64,000 nt of DNA from Gavia stellata (Eukaryota; Chordata; Aves; Gaviiformes; Gaviidae), in NCBI RefSeq assembly GCF_030936135.1, contig NC_082619.1:6699208-6763207 (forward strand), written 5' to 3'. Under the pieces are notes generated by a model that searched no databases, was not told where the DNA came from, and saw only the letters and a program-made list of their open reading frames with translations. The position numbers and the translations under genes are program-made. This document shows positions 47,819 through 59,246 of the stretch, piece by piece. How positions within the stretch are numbered: the stretch's first letter is position 1; every line of letters begins with the position of its first letter.

Positions 47819-48689
47819 TGACTCTAGTTGAATTAACTTACCCACTCAAGTCAGAGGGGTCAAAACCGCGAGTTGAGGGGTGTTGTCCCTGAGATTAATC
47901 CATCCAGTATGCCTTGGTCTCTGCCACAGGGGACTGGAGGTGGGGTGGTTGAGGAGGGAGGAAGAGCTTTGCCATAGTTCCTGAAGCCCAGCAGCTACTG
48001 ATGCAAAGTCAGAATAGTTTTTTTTTTCTAAATGGGCATGTTGTTTCCTGTTCAGTTCTTCTATCTTTAGCTTGTCCCATTCGTGCATGTCTGTTTTGGT
48101 GAAACAAAGAAAAATTAGCATTGGGAGAAAGGGATTTAGAAACAATCGTGAGGCTTTCTAGGCACAGAACGGGTATAACCTGTTTGACTTTGCTCACAGT
48201 TCGCCAAGCTTGCATCTTCCCCCTCTCCTGTAACTGCTGAACTAATGGTTGGCATGACTGTGTCCTTATACATTAGGTCTAATTAGCAAGGTTATTGTCA
48301 CTCAGTTTTACAGCATTTAGCAAACAATGTTTATCCAACCATTTAAAACTAAAAACAAAGAACAGTGTTGTACTGACTGTTTTGCATAATTTGGGATTGT
48401 GTAGCCTCTTCTGTTGAATTTTAAACATTTTTATTTAGTAAATCTTTTGTCTTTCTAAACTTGGTATTTCACATACAGTATACAGTATTTCACACACCTG
48501 AAACCTGTGCTTGCAGTTGATCACCAAGAACACTCTCAGCAATCCTACTGAGATGAAAGGAACTATGTGCAAAACCAGGTACCTTTAGACTGTATATTGA
48601 GTTTCAATATTGTTAGTTACAAATTACAGCTTGCATGATTGAGCTAGAGCTTCAGCAAATAGTAGCAGTAATAATAATACAAGAAAAAA

Positions 48690-48830
48690 CTCGGGCTGTT
48701 CTACAGAGGTGAGCAATAGCTCTACGTTTTGTTCCAATACAGAAAGATTAAAACGACTTGATCAAGGTCACGCAGCAAAGCCGATGGCAAAGCCAGAACT
48801 GAAAGCCAGTCATCCGTCATCCAAGCTTTC
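48690..48830 (-). repeat. MIR-like SINE fossil, reverse orientation
   Basis: The run cgacttgatcaaggtcac, then gcagcaaagccgatggcaaagccagaactg, is the reverse complement of the MIR segment around 'ccttgggcaagtcac' and 'gctctgccac'. An ataataataa stretch at 48667-48680 matches the simple tail expected on this side. Confidence 0.52.
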
Positions 48831-49049
48831 CTCTTTATTTGTTAGACCTCACTGCCTCTTACGGATATCTAATCATCTAGACTGCTGCAGTGGTGGTCTG
48901 ATGAAAGATTTCAGTCTTTTAATGGGATTTGAAAGTTGGGTAATGATACTTATTTCCTACTTACAGTTCAGCGTATAGGCTAGGAAATGTAATATCAGTT
49001 TTGCTACTTTTAAAACGGGCTGCATAAACACAGAAATACATTAAGCCGT

Positions 49050-49195
49050 ACAAGTGTCCTCTGGGAACCCAGTAACTATTACCCTGTTTTCAAAAAGGAG
49101 GACGCAGAAAGGTGAATACATTAATGTGGTATAGCCGAGGTTATAGGGTTGGCAGAACCGGGCATCGACTCCTGCGCTTATGACTCTTACCGGTC
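49050..49195 (-). repeat. MIR-like SINE fossil, reverse orientation
   Basis: Text follows the reversed MIR order: 'ctattaccctgttttcaaaaaggagga' (from 'ttatccccattttacagatgagga'), 'cagaaaggtgaat', 'ggcagaaccgggcatcgactcc' (from 'ggcagagccgggattcgaaccc') and 'tgactctta'. It abuts the CpG island. Confidence 0.58.
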
Positions 49196-49249
49196 ACTTG
49201 CATCAGAGGTGCTGAAGTTTTATTTAGGGGTAAAAACATCCAGAGCAGG

Positions 49250-49840
49250 TAAGAACATCCCGGCATGGATGGGATGGGCGGGACAGGGCAGGAGGTGTGC
49301 AGGGCGAAGAAATCCCTTTTCCCCCCCTCCGCCTCCTCCAGCTCGGAAAGGGTTACAGCCGAAACGCCTGCGGCAGCCTCGGGAAAACGTGAGCCGGTGC
49401 TGGTGAGGGAAGGCGGAATGGGAGCCCGGGGTCGCAGGCCGGTTTGTGCCGTTCATGTGTGTATACCTTTCGGGGGGCGCGGGGGGGAAGTCCGGTGTTT
49501 CGGGCCGTCTCGGCCCAGCTGACATTGCAGCCAGCCTGGGAGAGAAAGCAGATCGTGCGCACGGACCGTGGCGTTACATCGGAGGCTGGGGGCCTGTGTG
49601 GGGCGGGGAGGGGACGGCTGGAGCGCGGGGGGGGGAGAGCATCCTCAGTCCTCACCCCTCTCCTTGCGCCTCCCCCGCTGCCCTCGGGGCAGCTGCGCCT
49701 GCGGAGCCGTCGGGTGAGGGAGTGTGTGCGAGTGTGCGCACAACATGGAGGGAGGGACTGGAGCTGCTGCCGCTGCCTTTCCCAGTGTCTGTACGGCAGC
49801 GTTCACTGCGGGGACGATAGGAACGGGAAGCGATCTTGAT
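49250..49840 (+). promoter_or_regulatory. CpG island, TATA-less promoter
   Basis: About 590 bases are GC-rich with CpG at near-expected density, in sharp contrast to the AT-rich, CpG-poor DNA on both sides. GC boxes (Sp1-type) occur at 49276-49281 (GGGCGG) and 49600-49608 (GGGGCGGGG), with long G-runs that could form quadruplexes. No TATA box is seen. CpG islands of this kind mark constitutively open, usually housekeeping-type vertebrate promoters. Plus-strand donors lie at 49389 (gtgagc), 49714 (gtgagg) and 49852 (gtcagt), so a plus-strand first exon is likely. Bidirectional initiation is common at such islands and cannot be excluded. Confidence 0.75.
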
Positions 49841-49851
49841 GAATCCGAAAG
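49745..49851 (+). CDS. candidate first coding exon, product unknown
   Basis: The ATG at 49745 has a good Kozak context (A at -3, G at +4) and lies at the 3' edge of the CpG island. It opens a frame of 35 codons plus two bases, up to a donor (gaaag/gtcagt) at 49852. The peptide starts MEGGTGAAAAAF and ends SDLDESE; an alanine/glycine-rich start and an acidic end are typical of first exons. The frame runs on past the donor, so splicing is not forced. I do not recognise the product. The segment could equally be 5' UTR. Confidence 0.35.
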
Positions 49852-52800
49852 GTCAGTGCTATCAATAAATCACCCACGGAGAAATGCTCCTCCGAGATGC
49901 TTTCTTCCTTTTTTTTTAACCCTGTTTTCTCATAAATGGAGTATTAAACCCATACCGTATCTCCGAGGAATGTAATTGTTTCACAGTTGGTTACAGCCAG
50001 CAATATCTAATAAAAATGTAGAGCATGATTTAAAAAGGCAAGCGTGTCGTTTTCACTTAGCAAATGCAACTTCATTTCAATTTTTAGTGTATTTTTAAGC
50101 ATATGTATATGTATCTTTTAAGTGGTTGAGTATTTGAATGGAGAAAGGTTAATTACCTCCTTCAATCAGATTACACTGTGTAGGTTACACTAGCATGTAG
50201 AAAGCAGACAAAGTATAATTTTGCCTCCCGTTCTTCATGTGACAGTGGCCCTTGAGGCATTTGCGGGTAAAGTGTGTAGAATGTGGTTATTAGCATGACT
50301 GAAACTTGCATTTTTTTTTAATCAAAAAATGTAATATATCCTGTCTGTAGCAGAGCACATACTCTGTACTTGGGCTGTGTGAAAACAGCAATAGTCACAA
50401 GGGTTCTGTGCTGAGCGTATTTTTTTTTTCCTTTCTAATGGATAACTAAGTGCTGTTGATATGGTATGGGTTTAGGAGCAATAGTTCTGGAGGGCCAGGT
50501 TATCGTGCGGTTGAAATTCTTGAGGAATGAGACAGTGCTGATTATCTTCATGGCAAATGGTCTCCTTCACCCTAGGCTTGGATTTGTACTGTGGCTGATA
50601 GGAAATAAGCCTATTGCTGTTGCAGTTCAATTGGGATTTTCTACTTCAGGGCTGAGAGTGCATAAATATTTACTGGTGAAAAAAAGGAGGCAGTTGGGGA
50701 ACCGGTATAATTTAAAACTTTCCATCTTGAGCATGCTGTTACCACCTACCTGGTTTACAGATCAAGGCTGTTTCTACCAAACTAAAAGGTATTTATGAAC
50801 ATAGCTGCTGGATGCTGGAGACACGGGGTTTTATTTCCCGGTTTAATACATTATCAACAAAGTCTTGATAATTTATGCTAACTCCACCCACTTCAGCTTT
50901 CACTGCCAGAAGCTGAAGGAGAGTAGCTCCTACTAGCACTGCAAAATTTCTCTGAAATGGTCTGCGTTTTCTTTCTTTCTTGAAGTATTTTGCCTTAGGA
51001 AAGCTCCGACGGAATATCTTCTCATTGTTTGTACTACCTAGTGACTCAGGTACTGGGAGAAAGCTAGTTAGGTAATTTTGGTTCCCCTTACTTAGAAACA
51101 AAATTGTAATTAAAAATCAAATGTGTCAAGTGTACTAATGCTGGAGCCCTTGCACTCCCCAGTGTCCTTTTTGACAGAAAAAGCACAATAGACTATATAT
51201 TGGCATCCGTGTATACACGCGTGCCAGAGGGTTTTGTAAATAGGAATACCATAGGATTTTTGTTAGGTGTGAATTCCCTTGGGAATGTGTGGAGCTCACT
51301 CCAAACAAAAACTCTGACGTTTGTAGCTGGCAATGTCAGCATGTGCAGTACCAGGTCTGTGGCTAAAGAAAAAGACCGAGTTTAGCAATGATTCGATACG
51401 ACCTGTACGGTTTTCTTCCAATCGGCTCTTCTATTGCAGGGAAGTCTGCAGATTAAATATGTTTTAGTTCTGGCAGTGACAGTCTCCTTTTTTTTTTTTT
51501 TTTTCTCCCCGCCGCTTGTGCTGATAGTCCGGAGCATGACAGAACTTCGTATGAGCTTATTACAGTTGACTCTCCAAAGGGGAGAGCTCTTACTCGTGTT
51601 CCCTCAGTGCCCCCTCAGTGTAGAGATAAATATTTGTATTGTTTCTTAGAAGCAAGGCTTGCATTTAATAGGGTTATAGAAGTATTTTTAACTTCATATT
51701 CTCAGTCTGGTGCTCCTGACTGATACTTGCAGTGCGGAGGGTTTTCTGATTATTGATGTAGATGTAGACAGAATGAACTGTGCTGCTCCATATTTTCTTC
51801 AGGGGGAAAAAAAAAAAAGATTTTCTGGGTGGTACATCTAAGGGTTGCCAAATCCTTGCCCTACCTGTAGCAGTAGCTTTTGGGCTGGAGGGGAAGGGGG
51901 ATAGAAAACAGCAACTCTCTGAGCTTGTGGAAGAGCAGTCATTCCAAGGGCCAGCCAGATCGCGGCCCAAGGAGCAGAGCGGTGTATGTTACTTCGGATA
52001 GATAGCATCTTCTTCTAGGCTGGCCCTGGGTGATTTATGTTACGCATAACCGCTTCTGGGTGACTTGGCATGTCGTGACGTTAGCTCTGCTAGAGCCGCC
52101 TGGGGACTGCTGAACCGCCTTTACTCCTGACCTCTCTGCGCCCTCCAGCTCCCCTGCACAGCTCTCCCGTGCTCCGGCGGCACGGACTGCGCTCTCGCCA
52201 GCCCCTCCCCAGGATGCTTTCCGTTGGAGAAAAAATCCCTGCATTTTGCCTTTCGGAAGGAGGGGGCAATTTTATCAGAGCATTAGTGAGCAAGTCCTTC
52301 GCAACCCCAGGTCTTTTTGCAACAACCAGCGTATCAAATATACTGTGTGACATATCTTCAGTATTTACATCAAGAATACAAAAAAATGGTTTAATCCTCT
52401 TTTACCAAGCTTTTTGGTTTGATCTTTCTTAGAACCACGTTTCTTCTCATTGTTTGACGCTTTCTGAAAACTTCAGGCCCTGTTATCAGGGACCAGAATG
52501 TAATGTGTCGATGTTCTGCTCCCAACAGTGGTCAGTAAAGGAAAATAAATCCCCTATTTTTCACTGATGGTCCTATGTAATAAAAACGTGTGTTCTTCCC
52601 AGCTTCCATTCAGTCATCAGCCTGGAGAAAAGGAAAAAAAAAAAACAAACTAAAACCCAACCCACAGAATAGGTGGTGGAAGGGAGAAACAAGGTGACTT
52701 TGAAGTGATGGGTGTGATGGACAGAAAGCAGAGGAATTGGGATGGGATCTGAGCTTTCCAATCATGAGGATAATGACCAAAGCAGGTGCCTATTTAGTTG

Positions 52801-53430
52801 CCGAGTCAGAACAGGGTAGATTTCTATGTGTATTCATGTAAAAATGAAAACAGGCAGATGTACCCCTTTTGTGTATTCCTTTTGAATTTACTGTACTTTG
52901 GAAATAGGATGCAGTGGCAAGGGCTGAGGACATGTAGGCATCACCTCGCTTTCATTCAGTTTCTGAGCATGGTAACATCCTGTTATTACTTAACTATTTG
53001 TTGTTCTTATTTGTTTATTTGTTGAAGCAGCTTTCTGTGTACTGTTTCTGGAGGAGAGCGTGCAAACATGTTTGAAGTGTATATCCAGAAAGCAAATTAA
53101 ACTCTAAACCTCAGCACTTAGGTGCATTTCACACTCCTGCCTGCTGCTTTGTTCTGGCCTGATGGGAGGGACCAGAGCATGATTTAGAGTAGGGATGGTG
53201 GGAGGAAAGGGGGGAGGAATTGGAACTTGGTACCTTTGCTTTGAAGCACCGTTTATATTGTAGCTTCTCTTATGTCCTGTCATCATTTCCTTCTGAAACT
53301 GTGAATGTGAAATTTGTTATCCCAGCACCTCTGGAGACACCTCAGAGGTGATGTAATACCTGTTTTTCTGCCTGCTGCCTTTTCTTATGCAACCCCTAAT
53401 CTGGTTTTCTTCCTTCTTTGGGTAAAACAG
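49852..53430. other. non-coding stretch, probable first intron
   Basis: AT-rich sequence falls away sharply from the island. A T18 run lies near 51488 and an A12 run near 51808. The GC-richer patch at 52080-52210 has no preferred reading. No exon can be supported. Confidence 0.4.
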
Positions 53431-53651
53431 CGGTAAAAGCGCAATACTTGCTGAAAGATATGTTACAGTTGTCTTCAAAGCTGATAGCAACCGGTGTCTG
53501 GTCCGAGATGTTTTGTGGTGGCAAAGGCCACCCTCAATTACAAGAGGTGGTGGTCGTAATTGGCGGCACAACGTTCAGCAGAGCCAAGCGTGACCTCCGT
53601 TCAGCTTCCTGGGCCGGGAACAGTGTGTATGTGTTGGATCATCTGTGTTAG
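53431..53651 (+). CDS. weak candidate terminal exon, product unknown
   Basis: An acceptor with a fair pyrimidine tract (ttttcttccttctttg...acag) ends at 53430. The frame is open for 73 codons to a TAG at 53649-53651 and reads through GHPQLQEVVVVIGGTTFSRA; CpGs are retained. A second frame is also open for about 55 codons, so the coding frame is not certain. An AATAAA follows at 53729-53734, only 78 bases downstream, which fits a terminal exon of a short plus-strand transcript. The phase of the main frame does not join directly to the candidate first exon at 49745, so an intermediate exon or another frame would be needed. Confidence 0.22.
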
Positions 53652-53728
53652 ATTATCGTCATGGTCTCCACTTAAATTTATAAAGGGTTGCCTGGCCTTG
53701 CATTCCCTTACAGTAAGTCCCATGGCTG

Positions 53729-53734
53729 AATAAA
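53729..53734 (+). terminator. poly(A) signal candidate
   Basis: AATAAA lies 78 bases after the stop of the candidate terminal exon. No strong downstream GU-rich element is visible. Confidence 0.2.
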
Positions 53735-56700
53735 CTCCTGAAGCATCCAGAAGATGACAGTGCATTACCGCTTGTTGGGTTACATATTTACAATTACTCT
53801 AGGTTCATTCTGAAGCTCCTCGGAGATCTGAAATCTCTGGTTAATCAAACTTGGGGAAGGACTTTCCACCTGACGCTTCTCATAATGTTAAAGACTAGAA
53901 AGCCCTTGTTACATTAGCATGCCAAGAGTTTAACACAGCTCTTTGTTTTTTAATTCAGACAGTTCAAGCTGGGGGCAATTTTAGCTGGGTGATCACAAGC
54001 ATCCTATTGCTTTTGCTGAAATAAGATGATGGCTTTGTTGGACGTTGAGCTGATACATAGGCGGTGGTCATGGTCTGCTTTCTCATAGCAAATTAATTTA
54101 ATGTAGTGTGTAGTCCTGGTGGGATTTAACCACTCTTAGAGGGGGCAGTTGTGCTGTTATGACTCTCCACTTGATCTGAGTCTCTGGGTGCAGCTCACTG
54201 TTGCAAACCAAATGTGACACACTAATGAACTCCAGCCATGTGTGTTTTCTTCTTTTCATTATGTATCGTACAGCAATTTTCGTATTCGCAGCGCTATTCA
54301 ATAGTCAAGAATTTCTCAACATTTTTCCCCAGGGCTTATAAACTAGTGCTCCAAACCTTGTTCAGGACTGGAATGTAGCAGATGAGATTTCAGCCCTTAA
54401 GGAGTGTTTTAACCATGCAAATGTGCTTCAATTTCTGGCCACGCTTCTTCATTTGTGTATTTCAGAAGGTTTTGTCCTTTTAAAAAGTGAAAGGTAACAA
54501 GCTATTACACAAACTTTTTTTCTGAAGCATAAATACAAAATTTCCAAGCCTTTTCAATATGTTCTCTGTACGTTTTCTCTTTCTGATACTTTAATGGAGT
54601 AGCTTTACTTGCTGTATTAGATAAATGTAATTTGTAAACATCCGTTGTATCTCTTAGCACAGTGACACTGAACAAGCTGCAGAATTCTGTTTTATGGACC
54701 AATGCATGTCATGCTTTTTAAAAAATTATTTACGTAAAATATCCAACTATTTTAAGTGCATATGCCTACAGTGACTGCATAAAAATCTATTTGTTTTTTA
54801 AATAAAGATGTGCTGGGAGAAAAATTTTGAGAACTATATCAATATATACCATGAAGTCAAGAGTCAAAAGGTAAATAAAAAGAGCACTAAACTACTGTTT
54901 TTTTCCATGGTTTCTGAGCAAATCCTGTAATTCGGAGTGATGGGAAGAGGGGCCATGACACAATATCTTCATGTTTTTTATTACTGATATAACAGTAAGG
55001 CTGGAACTTTGTATGGCATCAAACACACAGCATGCCCCTTGCTACACTTGAAATAAGAGTGAGTTTTGACCTTGGGCCTGTGGCCTAACACATTTGTTCG
55101 TGTGTTTTGAAACGTAGACATTCTCCTTTGAAAATAATGCCAGTAAGCCATCCCAGCTCTTGAAGACCACCTTTAACGTGCTATTGCATGAGTAAAACCT
55201 ACTTTGAAACCAACTCTCGGTAGCGTTAGTTTAGGGGAACGTGCAAAGGGTAGGAGCAGATTTGAAGAATTTTCTGAAGTTAAATTGATCTCATATGGTA
55301 CACCGAAAGAAAAGCGGACTAGATGGAGTGCTTTCCTAGCCAGAAACAAGACATGGGTTGCGAAAAATAAAACGAGGAGGAAACTACAATGATGTCTTAA
55401 TTTTGCACAGCTTCATCTGATGCGCGGTGTTGACAGCTTCCCTTTAAAAGGGGACTTTCCCAGCTTCTTATACTACCATGGGAGCTGCTTATGGGCACAC
55501 ATGAAAATACTTAGATTTTCATAGACTGAGAATCTCCATTCCCTATTAATGATTGAGGGAAACAAGGCTAATGTAAGATATCCATTTCAGAAGACATTTG
55601 TTCTTAAATCCTAGTATTTGTGGTTGCAGAGAGCCATTAAATTCATGCCCAGAAGGTTAACCAAAGCTGTGTTGACTCTTTTCGTCTACAAACTAATTTG
55701 TTTAATACTGTCACGGTTGTTCATAGCTTTTCGCAGGAGCAGTATAATGAGATTAACAAGCCTCTGATCGCTTCCATATCTGATACTTAAATCCCCATGG
55801 GAAGCTGTGAAAGTGTCAGAGCTCTGTTGCTCCTGTATGGGGGCTGCGCCAGCAAAGGGAAGAGTTGTTCTTTATGTAAGATGTTGTAGATTTGGTTGCT
55901 GGGAGGATGGAGGATCTAAGCTTCAATCCCTAGCCTTGGAGCCAGCGTGATTTTAAGAAACAGAGCAGAGATGCTGAGGCTGCCAGCCAGGGGGTTCATT
56001 ATTGGAAAGACAAGACAAACGCTCCCGTCCTCCCCTCCGCCACACTCTGAAGAGGGAAGCAAGCTTCATAGGGAGATAATTATGCTACTGGAAAAACTGC
56101 TGTGACAGCTCACAGCACCACAAGTGGAGTTCTTCTGGGGAAAAAGCCATGTTTGACATACCAGTTTCTTCCCTTTTTCTCCCAGTTAGGTAGGGTGTCT
56201 ATGCAGAGTGTTGTCCTGAAGCACTTGGTACTCACCTCCTTACCTTTGCTTTCTTTGCCTGCTTCAGGCTAATAGTAAGTTTGTTTGTTCAAGTGACGTA
56301 GCCCACCGTCTGATTTGGGAATACACACTGAACCCTGAATTATATTTTCTCCTGCTTGTAAAAGCATCCATGATTGAGTGATTATGAGTGCAAAATTAGA
56401 AGCTTTTTCTTAAAAACAAAACCAAAATGAGGGAGAACTGTGCATAGTTTTATTTAAAAAACCCCAAAACCACAAGTCAGTATTAATTTTGAAGCAGTGT
56501 GGTGTTCCTGTGCTTTCTTTATCCAGTGCCTTTAGTATTGTTGAGATGTTAACAGTTGCAATACATATTTTGTGGTAATCTTCCCCAGTCTCCATGTTAG
56601 TTCTCTCTGTGCACCTCGATAGTTTCCAGCCCCTTCTGTTTAAGGTGCATGTCTGATTTTTAATTAGCTCCCCAATTTCCCAGTGGTGTCTCTCCATTTG

Positions 56701-59080
56701 ACAAAAGTGGCTTCTCTCCAGTTCTTGAGCAGAAGTAGTGAGCGTGCTGAAGATACTGCTATTTGGCTTGCGTGTAGGGCTGATGACTCATAGGAATAAT
56801 ACCTCTTTTCTCCACGCTTCAGTGTATGTTAACAAACATTGGAGACACCTGAATCACACAAAAACCTTTTCTCCAGCAAACTTCTCTGGTTTAGAATACA
56901 TTCTCCCTTTCAAGGGCTTGACCACACATGGAACTTCTCAGGAACAGCAGCTCACAAGTAATTCCATATGTGGACAGACCCTGAATATGATGTTACGTTC
57001 TGTATTGGGCCTGTTTACATTGACCTTTTCCAATGCCTTTTATTGCTTTTTAAGCTCAGGATTACCTCTTTGCTTATTGAAAATATAAAGTCTAGATGCT
57101 TTTAAAACTCAAAATTCGCACACAAAAGCTGAAGCTACTTTTATTCGTTGCTCTATTCTTTTCTCCATTTGGGGTTGGCAAATGGAAGGCGCTTTGCTGC
57201 TGTTACAACTGCCTCTCTAACGAGAGCCGTAGGATTTGCAGCGTCGGCAGAGCCATTGGGTGCGCAAGCAGCGAATACTGCTCTTTGCTGTGCTGCTTGT
57301 GAACTTCAAGAGAGAACCTTAGCCCCCTGAGAACTAGTTACTCCATTAATACGCTTAGGTCAGAAATGCTATTATGGTATGGCAAGGGAAAATCTGAACT
57401 TCTTGGTCACAAGACTTTGTGAAGATAAGTATTTCCCGTCAAGGAATATTGAATTCAGTTTCTTGGTTATGATTTTCCCTATTTCTCATTTCTTTTTTTT
57501 TTTTTTTTTGTGAGGAAATACCAGAGCAAAGATAATTATAAATCCTGTAAATTATTTTCAGATGAGTCAACGTGCAGTCAGTTGAACAGTGGAATGTATA
57601 CTTGACCACATTTACAGAGAAAACAGCCAGGAAAGCCACCAGAAAGAGTAGGGCTGGAATTGCTTGAACCTTCTTGGCTGCTCACTGTGCAAGGCAGAGC
57701 GTGTGTAGCTATGCCAGCTGGAATGCAGCTGCTCCTTAAATCTGGCACCTAATGTTGAGTCCTGTCAAAGTACATAATGTTGAAGAGTCCTGGTCGGTTT
57801 GTTTGCAGACAGAAAAGTATCAGTGAAGACTTGACTTGCAAGGGTGGAGGGAAGCCCTGTTATGTCTCTGTATGCAGGTCTTTCAAACTCGCTACTTTGA
57901 AGATGGAATTCGTGTGGGTTCAAAAAGCCGTGATGGGTTAGTCTAGGGCCAAAAAAAAAAAAAAGAAAGAGGGAACTATTCATGTAGATACCTAGTGGTT
58001 CCACAGATTATTGGTGCTCTACTCCCATTCAAGCCTGTGCTCCATCAGCGCTCTGCGCCTCTCCAAAATGACTCATGCTGTCTGGAACACAATCTTTTAA
58101 GAGAATTTGATACTACTTAGCGATTTTGCTGTGCACTTTTTCTCTGGATGCTGTGGAGATGGGTTTAGTGACACATGCCACGTTACTGAAAAGTGCTCTA
58201 TGAATGCAAATTTCAATGTCATTGAGAACAATAGCGTAAGCACGTGATGCTAGTTCATGGGGCAGAAACCGCCTTCTAGGCCTTTTTGGTACTTTCTGCT
58301 CCCTTGACCAGTAGTGAAGATGTTAAAAATACTTGTTATGTTTGGGTGCTAACACATCATAACTGTGATGTTAAATTTCTGAAAAACACTACTAAGAGGA
58401 AAAAAGTTAAAGCTGATTTGGTAAACTATTTTTCTGGTTTTCATTTGACTCTTTTCATACCTTGTAAATTATTGCGGCAGAAACTGACAACAGAAAATCT
58501 CAGTTTATTTTCAGTTACGCGTTTCCTTTTGTGTTCAGCCCGTGGATCTATGTACAATGGGGCTCATACATTTATTCTACTGGCAAGCAGCACAAGCAGG
58601 CATCCATCACGGATTAAAAGAGAGGGGGAAAAGTATTTGTAATATCATGGGGTAAACAATTACATATTTTCTATTTTTCTTCCTTCACAGCTGTTTTACT
58701 GGCAGATCTGACTCGCTTTTTATGAGCAAATAGTAGATCAAGGGATGAGATCAAGTTGAGTGAAAGAGAAGGCCTGCCTTAAGACTGTTGTGCAGCTGTG
58801 TTAAGAGCATGTATCTACCTTTAAGATATACTGATGTTATTAAATCATGCGTATACACATTAGTAGAGTGGAAAAGGTAATATGCGCTTGCATATATTAT
58901 ACCTTTTCTTTCCTGGTCTCTCACTTCAGAGAATGAAAAATAAGTTCATTAGTGGAAATAGCATGGATATCTTTTTTATGTTTGTTTGTTGCATTGTTTG
59001 GTGTCCTAACGTAGTAGACTGACATTTTATAAGTTTGCAGTTGAGTTTGAAATTTGTTTGGTTAAAACATCTCGCTGTTG
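53735..59080. other. non-coding stretch, nothing firm assigned
   Basis: AT-rich with a T19-type run near 57487 and an A14 run near 57950. Open frames of 95-118 codons at 56.7 and 58.3 kb show no coding bias. A short segment at 58180-58230 resembles the 'aaagtgctatataaatgcaaa' end of old SINEs. Confidence 0.45.
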
Positions 59081-59246
59081 TCACACGTAGAGGGTTTCGA
59101 CTTTCTCTCTGCCTTTTGATGTTAATGTTTCTTCTGCCTCTGCTTGAGGCTGGCCAGGGCACATGATGACCTTGTACGTGACGCCCTTCCCTTTGAGGAG
59201 CGAGAGAAGTGAAGAGTAACGTATGGCCCAGTGCTGACTCATAGTC
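59081..59246 (-). CDS. candidate terminal coding exon, product unknown
   Basis: A minus-strand acceptor (ctctgttcaagcacag) ends at 59247. The frame then runs 54 codons to TGA at 59081-59083. In the central 20 codons (text SLLKGKGVTYKVIMCPGQ) third positions are G or C in about 17 of 20, against an AT-rich background, which is a coding-like signal. The end is Glu/Lys-rich (EAEETLTSKGREKVETLYV). A second frame is also open past the same acceptor. No clear poly(A) signal follows. No family is recognised. Confidence 0.25.

Noticed and set aside
49722..49744. GT/CG-rich alternating text just before the candidate ATG
   Set aside because: Alternation is interrupted, so it does not qualify as a Z-DNA tract like the one at 4634.
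56738..57088. 116-codon plus-strand open frame
   Set aside because: No coding bias, no splice context, no recognisable domain.
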